Notes: a model not told the origin generated them from the letters alone. 64,000 nucleotides of DNA from Devosia sp. ZB163 (GCF_028613635.1 NZ_JAQRMY010000003.1:322787-386786), one strand, 5' to 3'; counted from the stretch's first letter, positions 25,477-34,346 are shown. Program-made: numbers and translations.

Positions 25477-26814
25477 GTGGAGGAGTGCACGAAGAAGACT
25501 GTCACGGCGTGGGGCCCGTCGCTGATGCGGCTGACCGGTGCGGGCGTGGCGCTGACGACCGTATTGCTGGGGTCGGCCTGGGCGCAGGACCAGGTCGAGA
25601 TTCGCATCATGGCCGTCGATTCCTATGCCAAGAGCTGGCAGGACAACCTTGTTCCCAAGTTCAACGAGGCATTCCCGAACATCAAGGTGACCATCGACGC
25701 CACGACCGGCGCGGAAATGCTCGCCAAGATGATGCTGGACGCGGTCGACCCCAACCCGGTCTACGACATCGTGCTGGCTGACGATCCGTGGGTGCCCCAG
25801 CTGGCCGAGATCGGCGCTCTCAAGGACCTCAAGGGGCCCGAGATCGCTGCCATGACTGATCCGGGCTACGACTGGGACGACTTCAACGCCACCCCGCTCG
25901 CCGCAGGCGAATGGAAGGGCGGCCAGTATGCCGTGCCGGTGCGCTCGAACATGCTGCTCATGTTCTACAACCGCGAACTCTACCAGAAGGCAGGCCTGCC
26001 CGAGCCGACCCCGGCACTCACCTGGGACGATTTCTTCGAGCAGTCCCCCAAGCTCTTCCTCGACACCGACGGGGACGGCAATGTCGACGCCTGGCCGTTC
26101 ACCACCTTCTTCTCTCGTGACGTGCTGACGCCGACCATCTGGCAGACCATCCTCAATTCCAATGGTGGCCAGCTGCTCGACGAAAACGGCAAGCCGGCCT
26201 TCAACAACGAGGCAGGCGTCAAGGCCGCGGAAATGCAGAAGCGTCTGATCGAGATCGCCCCGCCGGGCGCGCTCGGCCACGGCTTCTCGGAATCGCTGCA
26301 GGCGTTCCGCCAGGGGCAGGCCGCTGTCATGTTCACCTGGGGTAGCGTCTACAAGGCGACCGCGCTCGATGCGACCATCAGCAAGGTGACCGATGGCAAG
26401 CTCGGTATGCAGACGCTGCCGGTCGGCTCCGTCAGCGGCGGCGCACATCGTGGCATCTGGAATGCCGGCATCATGGCCAAGACCCAGCATCTCGAGGAGG
26501 CCTGGACCTTCCTGCAGTGGCTGACGTCCAAGGAAGGCGAACAGGTCAACGTCTCGACCGTGGGCTCGTTCCCGGCGCGCAAGTCGACGCTCGCCGGCGA
26601 GCCGCCGCAGGAGTGGATGCGTCCGGTCTTTGCCACCCTGCAGCAGGCCTATGACGTGGCCGCAGAGGGCAAGATGTGGCGTATCCGGAGCCCCAAGTCG
26701 GACGCGACCCAGCAGATCCAGGCCGACGAGATCGCCCGCTTCCTCGCTGGTCAGGCGACGGCGGAAGAAGCTCTGAACTCGGCGGCCCAGCAGATCGAGG
26801 GCGTCCTCGAATAG
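25477..26814 (+). CDS. Sugar-type ABC transporter substrate-binding protein (family 1)
   Basis: Periplasmic receptor, 445 residues. GTG start at 25477 lies 5 bases after AGGAGG-like AAAGGAGGAAAAG. It has a Sec signal with hydrophobic ALTTVLLGSAWAQD and Ala-X-Ala-like cleavage. The mature domain has VEIRIMAVDSYAKSWQDNLVPKFNEAFPNIKV, DIVLADDPWVPQLAEIGAL, YAVPVRSNMLLMFYNRELYQKAGLPEP and EEAWTFLQWLTSKEGEQ, all family 1 carbohydrate-receptor features. It is first in a unit with a dehydratase, a GMC dehydrogenase pair, two permeases and a GntR regulator. The ligand is probably a polyol, cyclitol or sugar acid, by context only. Confidence 0.88.
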   Translation: MEECTKKTVTAWGPSLMRLTGAGVALTTVLLGSAWAQDQVEIRIMAVDSYAKSWQDNLVPKFNEAFPNIKVTIDATTGAEMLAKMMLDAVDPNPVYDIVLADDPWVPQLAEIGALKDLKGPEIAAMTDPGYDWDDFNATPLAAGEWKGGQYAVPVRSNMLLMFYNRELYQKAGLPEPTPALTWDDFFEQSPKLFLDTDGDGNVDAWPFTTFFSRDVLTPTIWQTILNSNGGQLLDENGKPAFNNEAGVKAAEMQKRLIEIAPPGALGHGFSESLQAFRQGQAAVMFTWGSVYKATALDATISKVTDGKLGMQTLPVGSVSGGAHRGIWNAGIMAKTQHLEEAWTFLQWLTSKEGEQVNVSTVGSFPARKSTLAGEPPQEWMRPVFATLQQAYDVAAEGKMWRIRSPKSDATQQIQADEIARFLAGQATAEEALNSAAQQIEGVLE

Positions 26815-26863
26815 GCAGTGCGCAGGCGTCGCGACGCCGTGCTGCCTCATCCCCACGAAGGCT

Positions 26864-26941
26864 GCGCCCGGACTTCCAAGTCCCCGGGCGCGGCCCAACC
26901 AGGCCCACACATGGCTGTTCGCGCCAGACGCTTGTCTGGCG
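26864..26941 (+). terminator. Two stem-loops between receptor and dehydratase genes
   Basis: First hairpin: GCGCCCGG (26864-26871) pairs with CCGGGCGC (26884-26891), with ACTT/AAGT pairing inside the loop. Second hairpin: CGCCAGAC (26922-26929), loop GCTT, GTCTGGCG (26934-26941). No T-tract follows either. As in the other two importer operons of this window, they sit just after the receptor gene and probably set receptor mRNA above the rest. Confidence 0.6.
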
Positions 26942-26961
26942 TGGGAACAACCGAGGAACCC

Positions 26962-28197
26962 ATGCGAAACAAAGCGATCATTGCCGAGGTTAAGACGCTC
27001 TCGGCCAACATCTCATTCCGTAACTATCAGTTCTTGAAGATCACGGCCGAGGACGGCACGGTCGGCTGGGCCGAGTTCGACGTCAACTTCGGCTCGCCCG
27101 GCGTCGCTCACATCATCAACGAGCTCAGCCATCGCCTGATCGGCCAGAGCGCGATGTACCACGAGTTCATCTTCGAGGATCTGCGCAACATGACTCGCCC
27201 CGGCTGGGGCGGCGTCATCGGCGAAGCGCTGGGCGCGATCGAGAATGCGCTGCTCGACCTCAAGGCCAAGTCGCTGGATGTGCCGGTCTACATGCTGCTG
27301 GGCGGCAAGGTTCGCGACAAGCTGCGGGTCTACTGGTCGCATTGCGTGTCCTATCGCCATGGACGGGCCAGTCACTACCCCGAGGACAAGCGCATCTACG
27401 ACATAGACGGCGTGCGCAAGATCTCGCGCGAAGTGGTGGACCAGGGCTTCACCGCCCTCAAGACCAACATCTTCCAGTATGACGGCGAGGGCCGCATCTC
27501 GGGCTGGGGCCCGGGCATGGGCGCGCCCTACGAGCCGGGCCGCAACATAGAGCGCAAGACGATCCGCGACCTGCACCACCACCTGAGCACGATGCGGGAG
27601 GCCGCCGGTCCTGATGTCGACATCCTGATCGACCTCAACTTCAACATGCGCACCGAGGGCTACCTCAAGGTCGTCAAGGCGCTTGCCGACCTCGATCTGT
27701 TCTGGATCGAGATTGACACGATGGATCCCAAGTCGCTGGCCTACATCCGGTCGCAGAGCAAGCACCCGATCTCGTCGTGCGAGACCCTGATCGGACTGAA
27801 CCAGTTCCTGCCCTATTTCGAGAATCAGGCAGTCGACGTCGCCATCGTGGATACCCCTTGGAACGGCGTCTGGCAGTCGATGAAGATCGCCGCGGCGGCC
27901 GCTGCCTACGACGTCAACGTCGCGCCGCACAATTTCTACGGGCATCTCGCGACAATGATGAATGCGCACTTCTCGGCGGCAGTGCCGAATTTCCGCATCA
28001 TGGAAACCGACATCGACCGCATCGCGTGGGACCATGAACTCTTCACCCATGCGCCCGAGTACAAGGACGGCTACCTGATCGTTCCCGATCGGCCGGGTTG
28101 GGGCACCGAACCCAACGAAGCTGCGTTCGCCAAGTACCCGCCGAATCCCGCGCTGGGGCCGGCCAAGCGCACGACGCCCGGCTTCCTGACAATCTAG
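26962..28197 (+). CDS. Enolase-superfamily dehydratase (mandelate racemase-like)
   Basis: Metal-dependent sugar-acid dehydratase or racemase, 411 residues, cytoplasmic. Start ATG 26962; the in-frame extension to 26818 crosses the hairpins. The N-terminal capping domain ends near residue 110, and the barrel carries the probable metal ligands Asp in DILIDLNFN, Glu in FWIEIDT and Glu in SSCETLIG. A His candidate lies in NVAPHNFYGHLA. The second strand reads GFTALKTN, a KxN pattern (as in galactonate dehydratases) rather than KxK. The residues around the first Asp differ from classical galactonate dehydratase (no DFH). Substrate therefore uncertain; an acid made by the adjacent GMC enzyme is plausible. 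Confidence 0.85.
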   Translation: MRNKAIIAEVKTLSANISFRNYQFLKITAEDGTVGWAEFDVNFGSPGVAHIINELSHRLIGQSAMYHEFIFEDLRNMTRPGWGGVIGEALGAIENALLDLKAKSLDVPVYMLLGGKVRDKLRVYWSHCVSYRHGRASHYPEDKRIYDIDGVRKISREVVDQGFTALKTNIFQYDGEGRISGWGPGMGAPYEPGRNIERKTIRDLHHHLSTMREAAGPDVDILIDLNFNMRTEGYLKVVKALADLDLFWIEIDTMDPKSLAYIRSQSKHPISSCETLIGLNQFLPYFENQAVDVAIVDTPWNGVWQSMKIAAAAAAYDVNVAPHNFYGHLATMMNAHFSAAVPNFRIMETDIDRIAWDHELFTHAPEYKDGYLIVPDRPGWGTEPNEAAFAKYPPNPALGPAKRTTPGFLTI

Positions 28198-28229
28198 CTG
28201 GCCAACTGAAGTACCGAACGGACCGTCCG

Positions 28230-29837
28230 ATGGTTGAAGTCAACGAAGCAGTCGATGTCGTCATAGTGGGTGCCGGAGCCTCCGCCGCAGCCTTTGCATG
28301 GAGTCTTGCCGAAACCGGTATGCGCATCCTCTGCGTCGAGCAGGGCGACTGGGTGAAGGCCGACTCCTTCCCCAGCGTCGGGCGGGATTGGGAAGAGCGC
28401 GCGGCAACCGACTTCGCCATCAGTCCCAACGTGCGGCGGCGACCGGAGGACTATCCGGTCAACGACGCGGACTCGCCCATCGCGGTGGCCAACTTCAACG
28501 GTGTCGGGGGAGGGACCATGCTCTATGCAGCGCACTTCCCCCGCCTTCATCCTTCCGACTTCCGCGTGAAAACGCTCGACGGGGTCGCCGACGACTGGCC
28601 TGTCGACTATGCGACGCTCGAGCCCTTCTTTGCGCTCAATGACGAGAAGATGGGCGTCTCCTCGCTGGCCGGCGATCCGGCCTATCCGCCCAAGCCGCAG
28701 GTCATGCCGCCCATTCCCATGGGCCGTTCCGGCGTGACCATCGGTCGGGCCATGAACAAGCTGGGCTGGCATTGGTGGCCCTCGGACGCGGCCATCACCA
28801 CCCAGACCTATGCCGGGCGCGCACCCTGCATCAACCTGGGCCAATGCGGCTCGGGTTGCGCCCAGGGCGCCAAGGCCAGCACCGATGTGACCTACTGGCC
28901 CGAGGCCATGCGCGAGCGCGTCGAGGTGCGGACGCACTGCCGCGTCAGTCGCGTCGAGACCGATGAGAACAACCGGGCGACCGGGGTCTACTATTACGAC
29001 GGCGACAACATCGAGCGCTTCCAGCCCGCCGAGATCGTGGTGATGGCTTCCAACGGCGTTGGCACGCCGCGGCTGCTGCTCAACTCGGCATCCGAGCGCT
29101 TCCCAAATGGGCTCGCCAACTCGAGCGGTCTCGTCGGCAAGAACCTGATGCTGCACCCCTATGCCCAGGTCCGCGGCTACTTCGACGAGCCGATGGATGG
29201 CTATCGCGGACCGCACATCTGCACCTGGAGCATGCAGTTCTACGAAACCGACCCGAGCCGCGATTTCGTGCGCGGCTACAGCTACCAGTTCTCGCGCGGC
29301 CACGGCCCGGTGACGGCTGCCGTCAACGGCATGGCTGACGGCCTCATTCCCTGGGGCGAGGGGCATCATGAGGCCTTTCGCTCAGTCTTCGATCACTCCG
29401 CCGGCATGGTCTCGATCTGCGAGGATCTGCCCGAGGAGATCAACTCGGTCACGCTCGATCCCAATCTGCGTGACAGCAACGGCATTCCGGCGCCGAAGCT
29501 GACCTATCGGCTGAGCGAAAACACGAGGCGCATGCTCGATCATTCGGTGGCGCGCGGTCGCGAGATACTGACGGCCGCCGGCGCGCGGCACATCACCTCG
29601 CGGTCGCCGCTGCCCTACGCGGGCTGGCACCTGATGGGAACGGCGCGCATGGGGACCGATCCCCGGCGCTCGGTGGTCAACGAATGGGGCCGCAGCCACG
29701 ACGTCAAGAACCTCTTCGTCATTGACGGCAGCGTCTTCGTGACCAGCGGAGGGGTCAATCCGACTTCGACCATCCAGGCCCTGGCGCTCTACTTCGCCGA
29801 CCAGGTGAAGTCGCGCATCTACGATCTGTTCGATTGA
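28230..29837 (+). CDS. GMC oxidoreductase, gluconate 2-dehydrogenase large-subunit type
   Basis: FAD-dependent dehydrogenase, 535 residues from ATG 28230. N-terminal FAD site DVVIVGAGASAAAFAWSLAETG, GGGTMLYAAHFPRLHPSDFRVKT, cysteine-containing NLGQCGSGCAQGAK, GVGTPRLLL, and the active-site pair His in GWHLMGTARMG and Asn in SGGVNPTSTIQA. No Tat signal is visible on this subunit. The next gene encodes the small partner subunit. Relatives oxidise gluconate, sorbitol, fructose or cyclitols at the membrane and pass electrons onward. No cytochrome c subunit is encoded here. Confidence 0.88.
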   Translation: MVEVNEAVDVVIVGAGASAAAFAWSLAETGMRILCVEQGDWVKADSFPSVGRDWEERAATDFAISPNVRRRPEDYPVNDADSPIAVANFNGVGGGTMLYAAHFPRLHPSDFRVKTLDGVADDWPVDYATLEPFFALNDEKMGVSSLAGDPAYPPKPQVMPPIPMGRSGVTIGRAMNKLGWHWWPSDAAITTQTYAGRAPCINLGQCGSGCAQGAKASTDVTYWPEAMRERVEVRTHCRVSRVETDENNRATGVYYYDGDNIERFQPAEIVVMASNGVGTPRLLLNSASERFPNGLANSSGLVGKNLMLHPYAQVRGYFDEPMDGYRGPHICTWSMQFYETDPSRDFVRGYSYQFSRGHGPVTAAVNGMADGLIPWGEGHHEAFRSVFDHSAGMVSICEDLPEEINSVTLDPNLRDSNGIPAPKLTYRLSENTRRMLDHSVARGREILTAAGARHITSRSPLPYAGWHLMGTARMGTDPRRSVVNEWGRSHDVKNLFVIDGSVFVTSGGVNPTSTIQALALYFADQVKSRIYDLFD

Positions 29838-29847
29838 GGGGCCAGGC

Positions 29848-30303
29848 ATGAGCACGAACGATCCATACGACTTTTCGGCCCGTGAGCGCGACATTCTGCG
29901 CATCGTCGTCGGGCATATCATTCCGGCCAGCGCCGCCTATGGCCTGCCCGGTGCCGACGATGGGGCGATCCTTGCCGACATCCTGCGCTCGGCCTGGCGC
30001 GAGGGGCGCAAACTCCATGAGGCCGCGGCCGAGATCGATGCGGCCTCGGGCGGCACGTTCGCGACGATCCCGACAGGGGAACAGGCGACCGTGCTGCAGC
30101 GCTTCCGCGAGCAGCATCCGGGTCTGGCCCGTGCCTGCGAGGTGGTCACGGCCCGCTGCTACTACCGCGACGACCGGGTCATGCGTTCGATCGGAATGGA
30201 AGTCCGGCCGCCGTTTCCGCTCGGCTTCGCGGTCGAGCCAAGCGAACTCGACCTGCTCGAGCCCGTCCGCCAACGCGGCAAAATCTACAGAGACGCGAAC
30301 TAA
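29848..30303 (+). CDS. Gluconate 2-dehydrogenase subunit 3-family protein
   Basis: Small partner of the GMC dehydrogenase, 151 residues, starting 10 bases after it. The pattern FSARERDILRIVVGHIIPASAAYGLPGADD is the Gluconate_2-dh3 signature; the rest is helical (FREQHPGLARACEVVTARCYYRDDRVMRSIG) with the end RGKIYRDAN. Many homologues have a Tat signal that exports the complex, but none is visible here. Either the pair stays in the cytoplasm or export depends on something outside this window. The family assignment is firm from the first 40 residues. Confidence 0.85.
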   Translation: MSTNDPYDFSARERDILRIVVGHIIPASAAYGLPGADDGAILADILRSAWREGRKLHEAAAEIDAASGGTFATIPTGEQATVLQRFREQHPGLARACEVVTARCYYRDDRVMRSIGMEVRPPFPLGFAVEPSELDLLEPVRQRGKIYRDAN

Positions 30304-30313
30304 GGGGAGAAGA

Positions 30314-31243
30314 ATGGCGGACCTGACCGTTTCGTCAGCCAGACCGGCACGCACCGTTGCGACCTGGAACAAGCTGAGCGACCTGACATCGCGCTGGTCG
30401 TTCATGCTGCCAACGATCATCCTGCTGACTGCCGTACTGGCCTATCCACTGCTCTATGCAGTGCAGATCAGCTTCTCCAAGTTCGACCTCATGACCTTCG
30501 GTCCGGGCGACTGGGTCGGCTTCAGCAACTACATCAAGGTGCTGTCGGACTACCGGTTCTGGGACTCGATCCGCGTGACCCTGGTCTACCTGGCCTTCGC
30601 GCTGCCCATCCAGATCGCGCTCGGCTTCGGCATCGCCTATGTCATCAACGCACCCTGGTGGGGGCGCTCGGCTGTCCGCGCGCTCTTCATCATTCCGCTT
30701 GTGGTGGCCCCCGTCGTCGCCGGTGGCATCTGGCGCATGATCCTCGACCCGCTCTGGGGCCTGATGAACTGGGTGCTCGGGCTCGTCGGCATCCCGGCAC
30801 TCGACTGGTTCGGCGATCCGAACCTCGCCATGGCGACGATCGTGATCATCGACGTCTGGCGGTGGACGCCCTTCGTCGTGCTCATCGCCACCGCGGCCCT
30901 GCTGTCGCTGCCCAAGGACGTGTTCGAGGCTGCCCGGATCGACGGCGCAAACTGGTGGCAGACCCTTTGGATGGTGGCGTTGCCACTGCTCGTGCCGGTG
31001 CTCGCCGCAACCTTCATCGTGCGCTGGCTCGGGGCGGTCAAGATGTTCGACATCGTCCTCGCGTCGACCTTTGGCGGACCGGGCAAGTCGACCGTGGTGG
31101 TCAACCTCTTCATCTACCAGGAGGCCTTCCGGTCCCTGCATTTCTCGGAATCGGCCGCCATGGCGATCATCGTCCTGGTGCTCACCATGATCATCACCGG
31201 AATCCTGCTCGGCCTCAGCCGCAAACTGGAGGACGTGCAGTGA
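30314..31243 (+). CDS. Sugar-type ABC transporter permease (MalF/UgpA type)
   Basis: Membrane subunit of 309 residues from ATG 30314, preceded by AAGGGGAGAAG. First helix FMLPTIILLTAVLAYPLLYAVQISFS; the coupling loop is DVFEAARIDGANWWQTLWMVALPLLVPVL, the EAA motif of carbohydrate importers; TFGGPGKSTVVVNLFIYQEAF is the usual late loop. The gene lies between the dehydrogenase pair and its partner permease, with a stop overlapping the next start. No ATPase gene is present in the unit. Confidence 0.9.
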   Translation: MADLTVSSARPARTVATWNKLSDLTSRWSFMLPTIILLTAVLAYPLLYAVQISFSKFDLMTFGPGDWVGFSNYIKVLSDYRFWDSIRVTLVYLAFALPIQIALGFGIAYVINAPWWGRSAVRALFIIPLVVAPVVAGGIWRMILDPLWGLMNWVLGLVGIPALDWFGDPNLAMATIVIIDVWRWTPFVVLIATAALLSLPKDVFEAARIDGANWWQTLWMVALPLLVPVLAATFIVRWLGAVKMFDIVLASTFGGPGKSTVVVNLFIYQEAFRSLHFSESAAMAIIVLVLTMIITGILLGLSRKLEDVQ

Positions 31244-32085
31244 GCACTCTTGTCCATCGACGTCGGTTTCGGCTGGGCCACACCGTGCGCGTGGTCTCGG
31301 GCGTCCTCATCGCCCTGCTGTTCCTGTTCCCGATCTTCTGGATGGTGCTGACCTCGTTCAAGCAGCAGGTCGATATCTTCGTCAGCCCTCCCAAGCTGAT
31401 GTTCGAGGTGTCGTTCGATGCCTACATCAAGTACCTCGAACGACCCGACATCATCCACAAGCTGGTCAACACGATCATCGTAGCGGTCGGTTCGGCGCTG
31501 CTTTCGATCGTTGCCGGCTCGATGGCCGGCTATGCGCTGGCCCGGATCAAGCTCACGGGAGCCAACGCCATCGGCGTGCTGATCCTGCTGTCGCGCGGCG
31601 TTCCGCCGATCGCCCTGGCGGTGCCGATGTTCCTTGTGGCGCGCAAGCTCGGGCTCACCGACAAGCACATCACTCTCATCGTCGCCTATGCCACCTTCCT
31701 TATCCCCTACGTGATGTGGCTGATGCGCGGCTTCTTCCTCGCGCTTCCCAGGGAGCTCGAGGAAGCAGCGGTGATCGACGGCTGCTCGCGCTTCGGCGCC
31801 TTCATGCGGATCATCGTTCCGCTCTCGATGCCGGGCATCATCTCGACCTTCATCTTCTCGATGATCATGGCCTGGGAAGAGCTTCTGTTCGCCCTAGTGC
31901 TCACCAATCGTGACGCTACGACCATTCCCGTCGTCATCGCAGGTATCGCCGGAGATACAGATACCGGTGCGAACTGGGGTGCATTGACGGCGATGGGAAC
32001 CATCACTGTGGTTCCGGTGGTGATAATTGCGCTACTAGTACAGAAGTGGCTTATCCAAGGCTTGGCAGACGGTACGACAAAATGA
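31240..32085 (+). CDS. Sugar-type ABC transporter permease (MalG/UgpE type)
   Basis: Partner permease, 281 residues. GTG start at 31240 overlaps the previous stop (GTGA). The N-terminal helix is VSGVLIALLFLFPIFWMVLTSFKQ, GSMAGYALARIKL follows, and the EAA loop is RELEEAAVIDGCSRFGAFMRIIVPLSMPG. It ends LVQKWLIQGLADGTTK. The longer open frame from 30658 is antisense-like read-through inside the previous gene and is not used. Its stop overlaps the start of the GntR regulator, so transport, catabolism and regulation are one transcript. Confidence 0.9.
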   Translation: MSTLVHRRRFRLGHTVRVVSGVLIALLFLFPIFWMVLTSFKQQVDIFVSPPKLMFEVSFDAYIKYLERPDIIHKLVNTIIVAVGSALLSIVAGSMAGYALARIKLTGANAIGVLILLSRGVPPIALAVPMFLVARKLGLTDKHITLIVAYATFLIPYVMWLMRGFFLALPRELEEAAVIDGCSRFGAFMRIIVPLSMPGIISTFIFSMIMAWEELLFALVLTNRDATTIPVVIAGIAGDTDTGANWGALTAMGTITVVPVVIIALLVQKWLIQGLADGTTK

Positions 32086-32813
32086 CGGCCGGCGGACGAG
32101 TAACCGAAGACCTGAGCTGGCTCGACCTGATCAACAAGGAAAGCGTCGTCCTCACCAAGTCTCAACTGGCGCGGCGACACATCCAGAAGATGATCCTGTC
32201 GGGCGAGATTCGACCGGGCGATCGCCTGACCACGCGTGAGGTGTCGCAGGCACTCGGCATCAGCGAGACGCCGTGCCGCGAGGCGGTCAACAGCCTTGCG
32301 GCTGAGGGCTGGCTCGAGGTGCAGAGCCATGTGGGCGCGGTCGTTCAGGGGCTGCGCATCGACCAGATCAAGGAGATCAGCGCGCTGCGCGGGTTGATCT
32401 GCGAACTGGCGATCGAGCTCAACGCGTCGCGCTACGATGCCGACTTCCTCGGCCGGCTGGACGAGAATATCGAGCGCTCGTTCGCGGCGCTCGAGATCAA
32501 CGACTTCGGCACGTTCGGGGCGCTCAACTATCAGTTCCACAAGATGCTCTGTGACGGCCCTGGCAGCCCCTACAGCTATCGCATCCTCGAGAACATGCTC
32601 GGGCTGATGTCGTCGCGACGACACGGGATTCCCGCCTACCGGGAGCGGCTTGAGGAGGCCATCCAGGAGCATTGCCAGATCCGGGATCGGCTCAAGTCCG
32701 GCGACTTCGAAGGCGCCGCCCGGATCGCCCGCCAGCACGAACTCAACACCGGCAAGTTCCTCATCCGCAAGATGGCCGAACTCGAGGAAGCCAAGGCCGG
32801 GACCTCGCCCTGA
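32082..32813 (+). CDS. GntR-family regulator with FCD domain
   Basis: Repressor-type regulator of 243 residues starting at the ATGA overlap at 32082. The winged helix is LARRHIQKMILSGEIRPGDRLTTREVSQALGISETPCREAVNSLAAEGWLEV. The all-helical FCD effector domain has the usual metal/ligand pattern: LNYQFHKMLC (His), then SRRHG and EAIQEHCQIRDRLKSGDFEGAARIARQHE. FCD members bind small organic acids. As last gene of the importer unit it likely recognises the palindrome at 25412-25432 and responds to the imported compound or its acid. Confidence 0.9.
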   Translation: MTAGGRVTEDLSWLDLINKESVVLTKSQLARRHIQKMILSGEIRPGDRLTTREVSQALGISETPCREAVNSLAAEGWLEVQSHVGAVVQGLRIDQIKEISALRGLICELAIELNASRYDADFLGRLDENIERSFAALEINDFGTFGALNYQFHKMLCDGPGSPYSYRILENMLGLMSSRRHGIPAYRERLEEAIQEHCQIRDRLKSGDFEGAARIARQHELNTGKFLIRKMAELEEAKAGTSP

Positions 32814-32900
32814 CGTCATTCCCATGCCGCAGCGCTTCGCGGGGCAGCCCATCTGGTTGTCCGCGGTTGCGGGGTGGCCCTGTTGTTACGGAACAGAAAC

Positions 32901-34334
32901 ATGCGCAAGCTCGACAAGCACTATATCGGCGGCCAATGGGTGCCCTCCCGAGGCAAGCGGGAACACCCCATGGTCAATCCCTCCACCGAGGAGGTGATCG
33001 GCGCCGTGACCCTTGGCGATGCCGCCGATGTCGAGGCGGCCGTCGCGGCCGCCAGCAGCGCTTTCCCGAAATGGTCAGGGAGTCCCGTCGAGGAGCGTAT
33101 CCGGCTGATCGAGCGGACGCGGGAGATCTACAAGCGGCGCCTCAACGAAATGGGTGCCGCCATCTCCGCAGAGATGGGGGCGCCCATCGACCTCGCTGGC
33201 GAGCGCCAGGCGCCGGCGGCCGCCAATCACATGACCAACTTCCTGCGCGTCATGGAGACGTTCTCGTTCTCCGAGCCCTTCGCCGACTACGCGCCTGACG
33301 ATCGCATCCTGATGCAGCCGATCGGCGTCGTTGGCATGATCACGCCGTGGAACTGGCCGATGAGTCAGGTCGGCCTCAAGGTGGTCCCGGCCTTGCTCGC
33401 CGGTTGCACCATGGTGCTCAAGCCGTCCGAGTTCGCTCCGCTCTCATCGAACCTGCTTGCCGAAATCCTTGACGAAGCCGGTGTTCCGGCCGGCGTCTTC
33501 AATCTCGTGCACGGCGACGGCGCCGGCGTTGGAGCGAGCCTGTCGGCGCATCCGGGTGTCGCCATGATGAGCTTCACCGGCTCGACGGTCGCCGGGCGCG
33601 CTGTCATGAAGACCGCCGCCGACACGTTCAAGCGCGTGGCACTTGAACTCGGAGGCAAGGGCGCGAACCTCATCTTCGCCGATGCCGACGACAAGGCCGT
33701 CGAGCGCGGGGTGCGCCAGTGCTTCTCGAACAGCGGACAGAGCTGCAACGCGCCGACGCGCATGCTGGTCGAGCGATCCATCTATGCCCAGTCCGTCGAG
33801 CGTGCCCGTGAGGTGGCCGAGTCGGTCGTCGTCGGAAAGTCCGACGCTTCTGGCCCGCACATCGGCCCGGTGGTTTCCGGCCGGCAGTACGAACGCATCC
33901 AGGCCCTTATCGAGACCGCACTTGCGGAGGGGGCGAGGCTCGTCGCCGGTGGACCGGGCCGCCCGAGTGGCTTCAACAGCGGTTACTTCGTTCAGCCCAC
34001 GGTCTTTGCCGACGTCACTCCCGACATGACGATTGCGCGCGAGGAGGTCTTCGGGCCGGTGCTTTCGATCATTCCGTTCGAGGACGAACGGCACGCCCTC
34101 GAAATCGCCAACGACACGCCTTACGGGCTCACCAACTATGTGCAGACCCAGGACCTCGAACGTCGGCGTCGCCTGGCGCGCCACCTGCATTCGGGCATGG
34201 TCGAGATGAATGGGCAGCCGCGCGGCGCGGGCGCACCGTTCGGGGGTGTCGGCTTCTCGGGCCTTGGCCGCGAGGGAGGCAAGTGGGGGCTCGAGGAGTA
34301 CCTGGTAGTCAAGTCCGTTTCGGGCTGGAACTAG
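32901..34334 (+). CDS. NAD(P)-dependent aldehyde dehydrogenase
   Basis: Oxidises an aldehyde to the carboxylic acid, 477 residues from ATG 32901 (M10 of the longest frame). Motifs: MITPWNWPMSQ, LKPSEFAPLSS, FTGSTVAGRAVMKTAA, catalytic Glu in LELGGKGANL, catalytic Cys in NSGQSCNAPTRM, and EEVFGPVLSIIPF. Located between the importer unit and the glutaryl-CoA genes, it could form glutarate from glutarate semialdehyde or oxidise another intermediate; substrate is not readable from sequence. It has an 87-base gap to the GntR gene and is convergent with the TetR gene 12 bases away. Confidence 0.9.
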   Translation: MRKLDKHYIGGQWVPSRGKREHPMVNPSTEEVIGAVTLGDAADVEAAVAAASSAFPKWSGSPVEERIRLIERTREIYKRRLNEMGAAISAEMGAPIDLAGERQAPAAANHMTNFLRVMETFSFSEPFADYAPDDRILMQPIGVVGMITPWNWPMSQVGLKVVPALLAGCTMVLKPSEFAPLSSNLLAEILDEAGVPAGVFNLVHGDGAGVGASLSAHPGVAMMSFTGSTVAGRAVMKTAADTFKRVALELGGKGANLIFADADDKAVERGVRQCFSNSGQSCNAPTRMLVERSIYAQSVERAREVAESVVVGKSDASGPHIGPVVSGRQYERIQALIETALAEGARLVAGGPGRPSGFNSGYFVQPTVFADVTPDMTIAREEVFGPVLSIIPFEDERHALEIANDTPYGLTNYVQTQDLERRRRLARHLHSGMVEMNGQPRGAGAPFGGVGFSGLGREGGKWGLEEYLVVKSVSGWN

Positions 34335-34346
34335 CGGGTCACCCGG

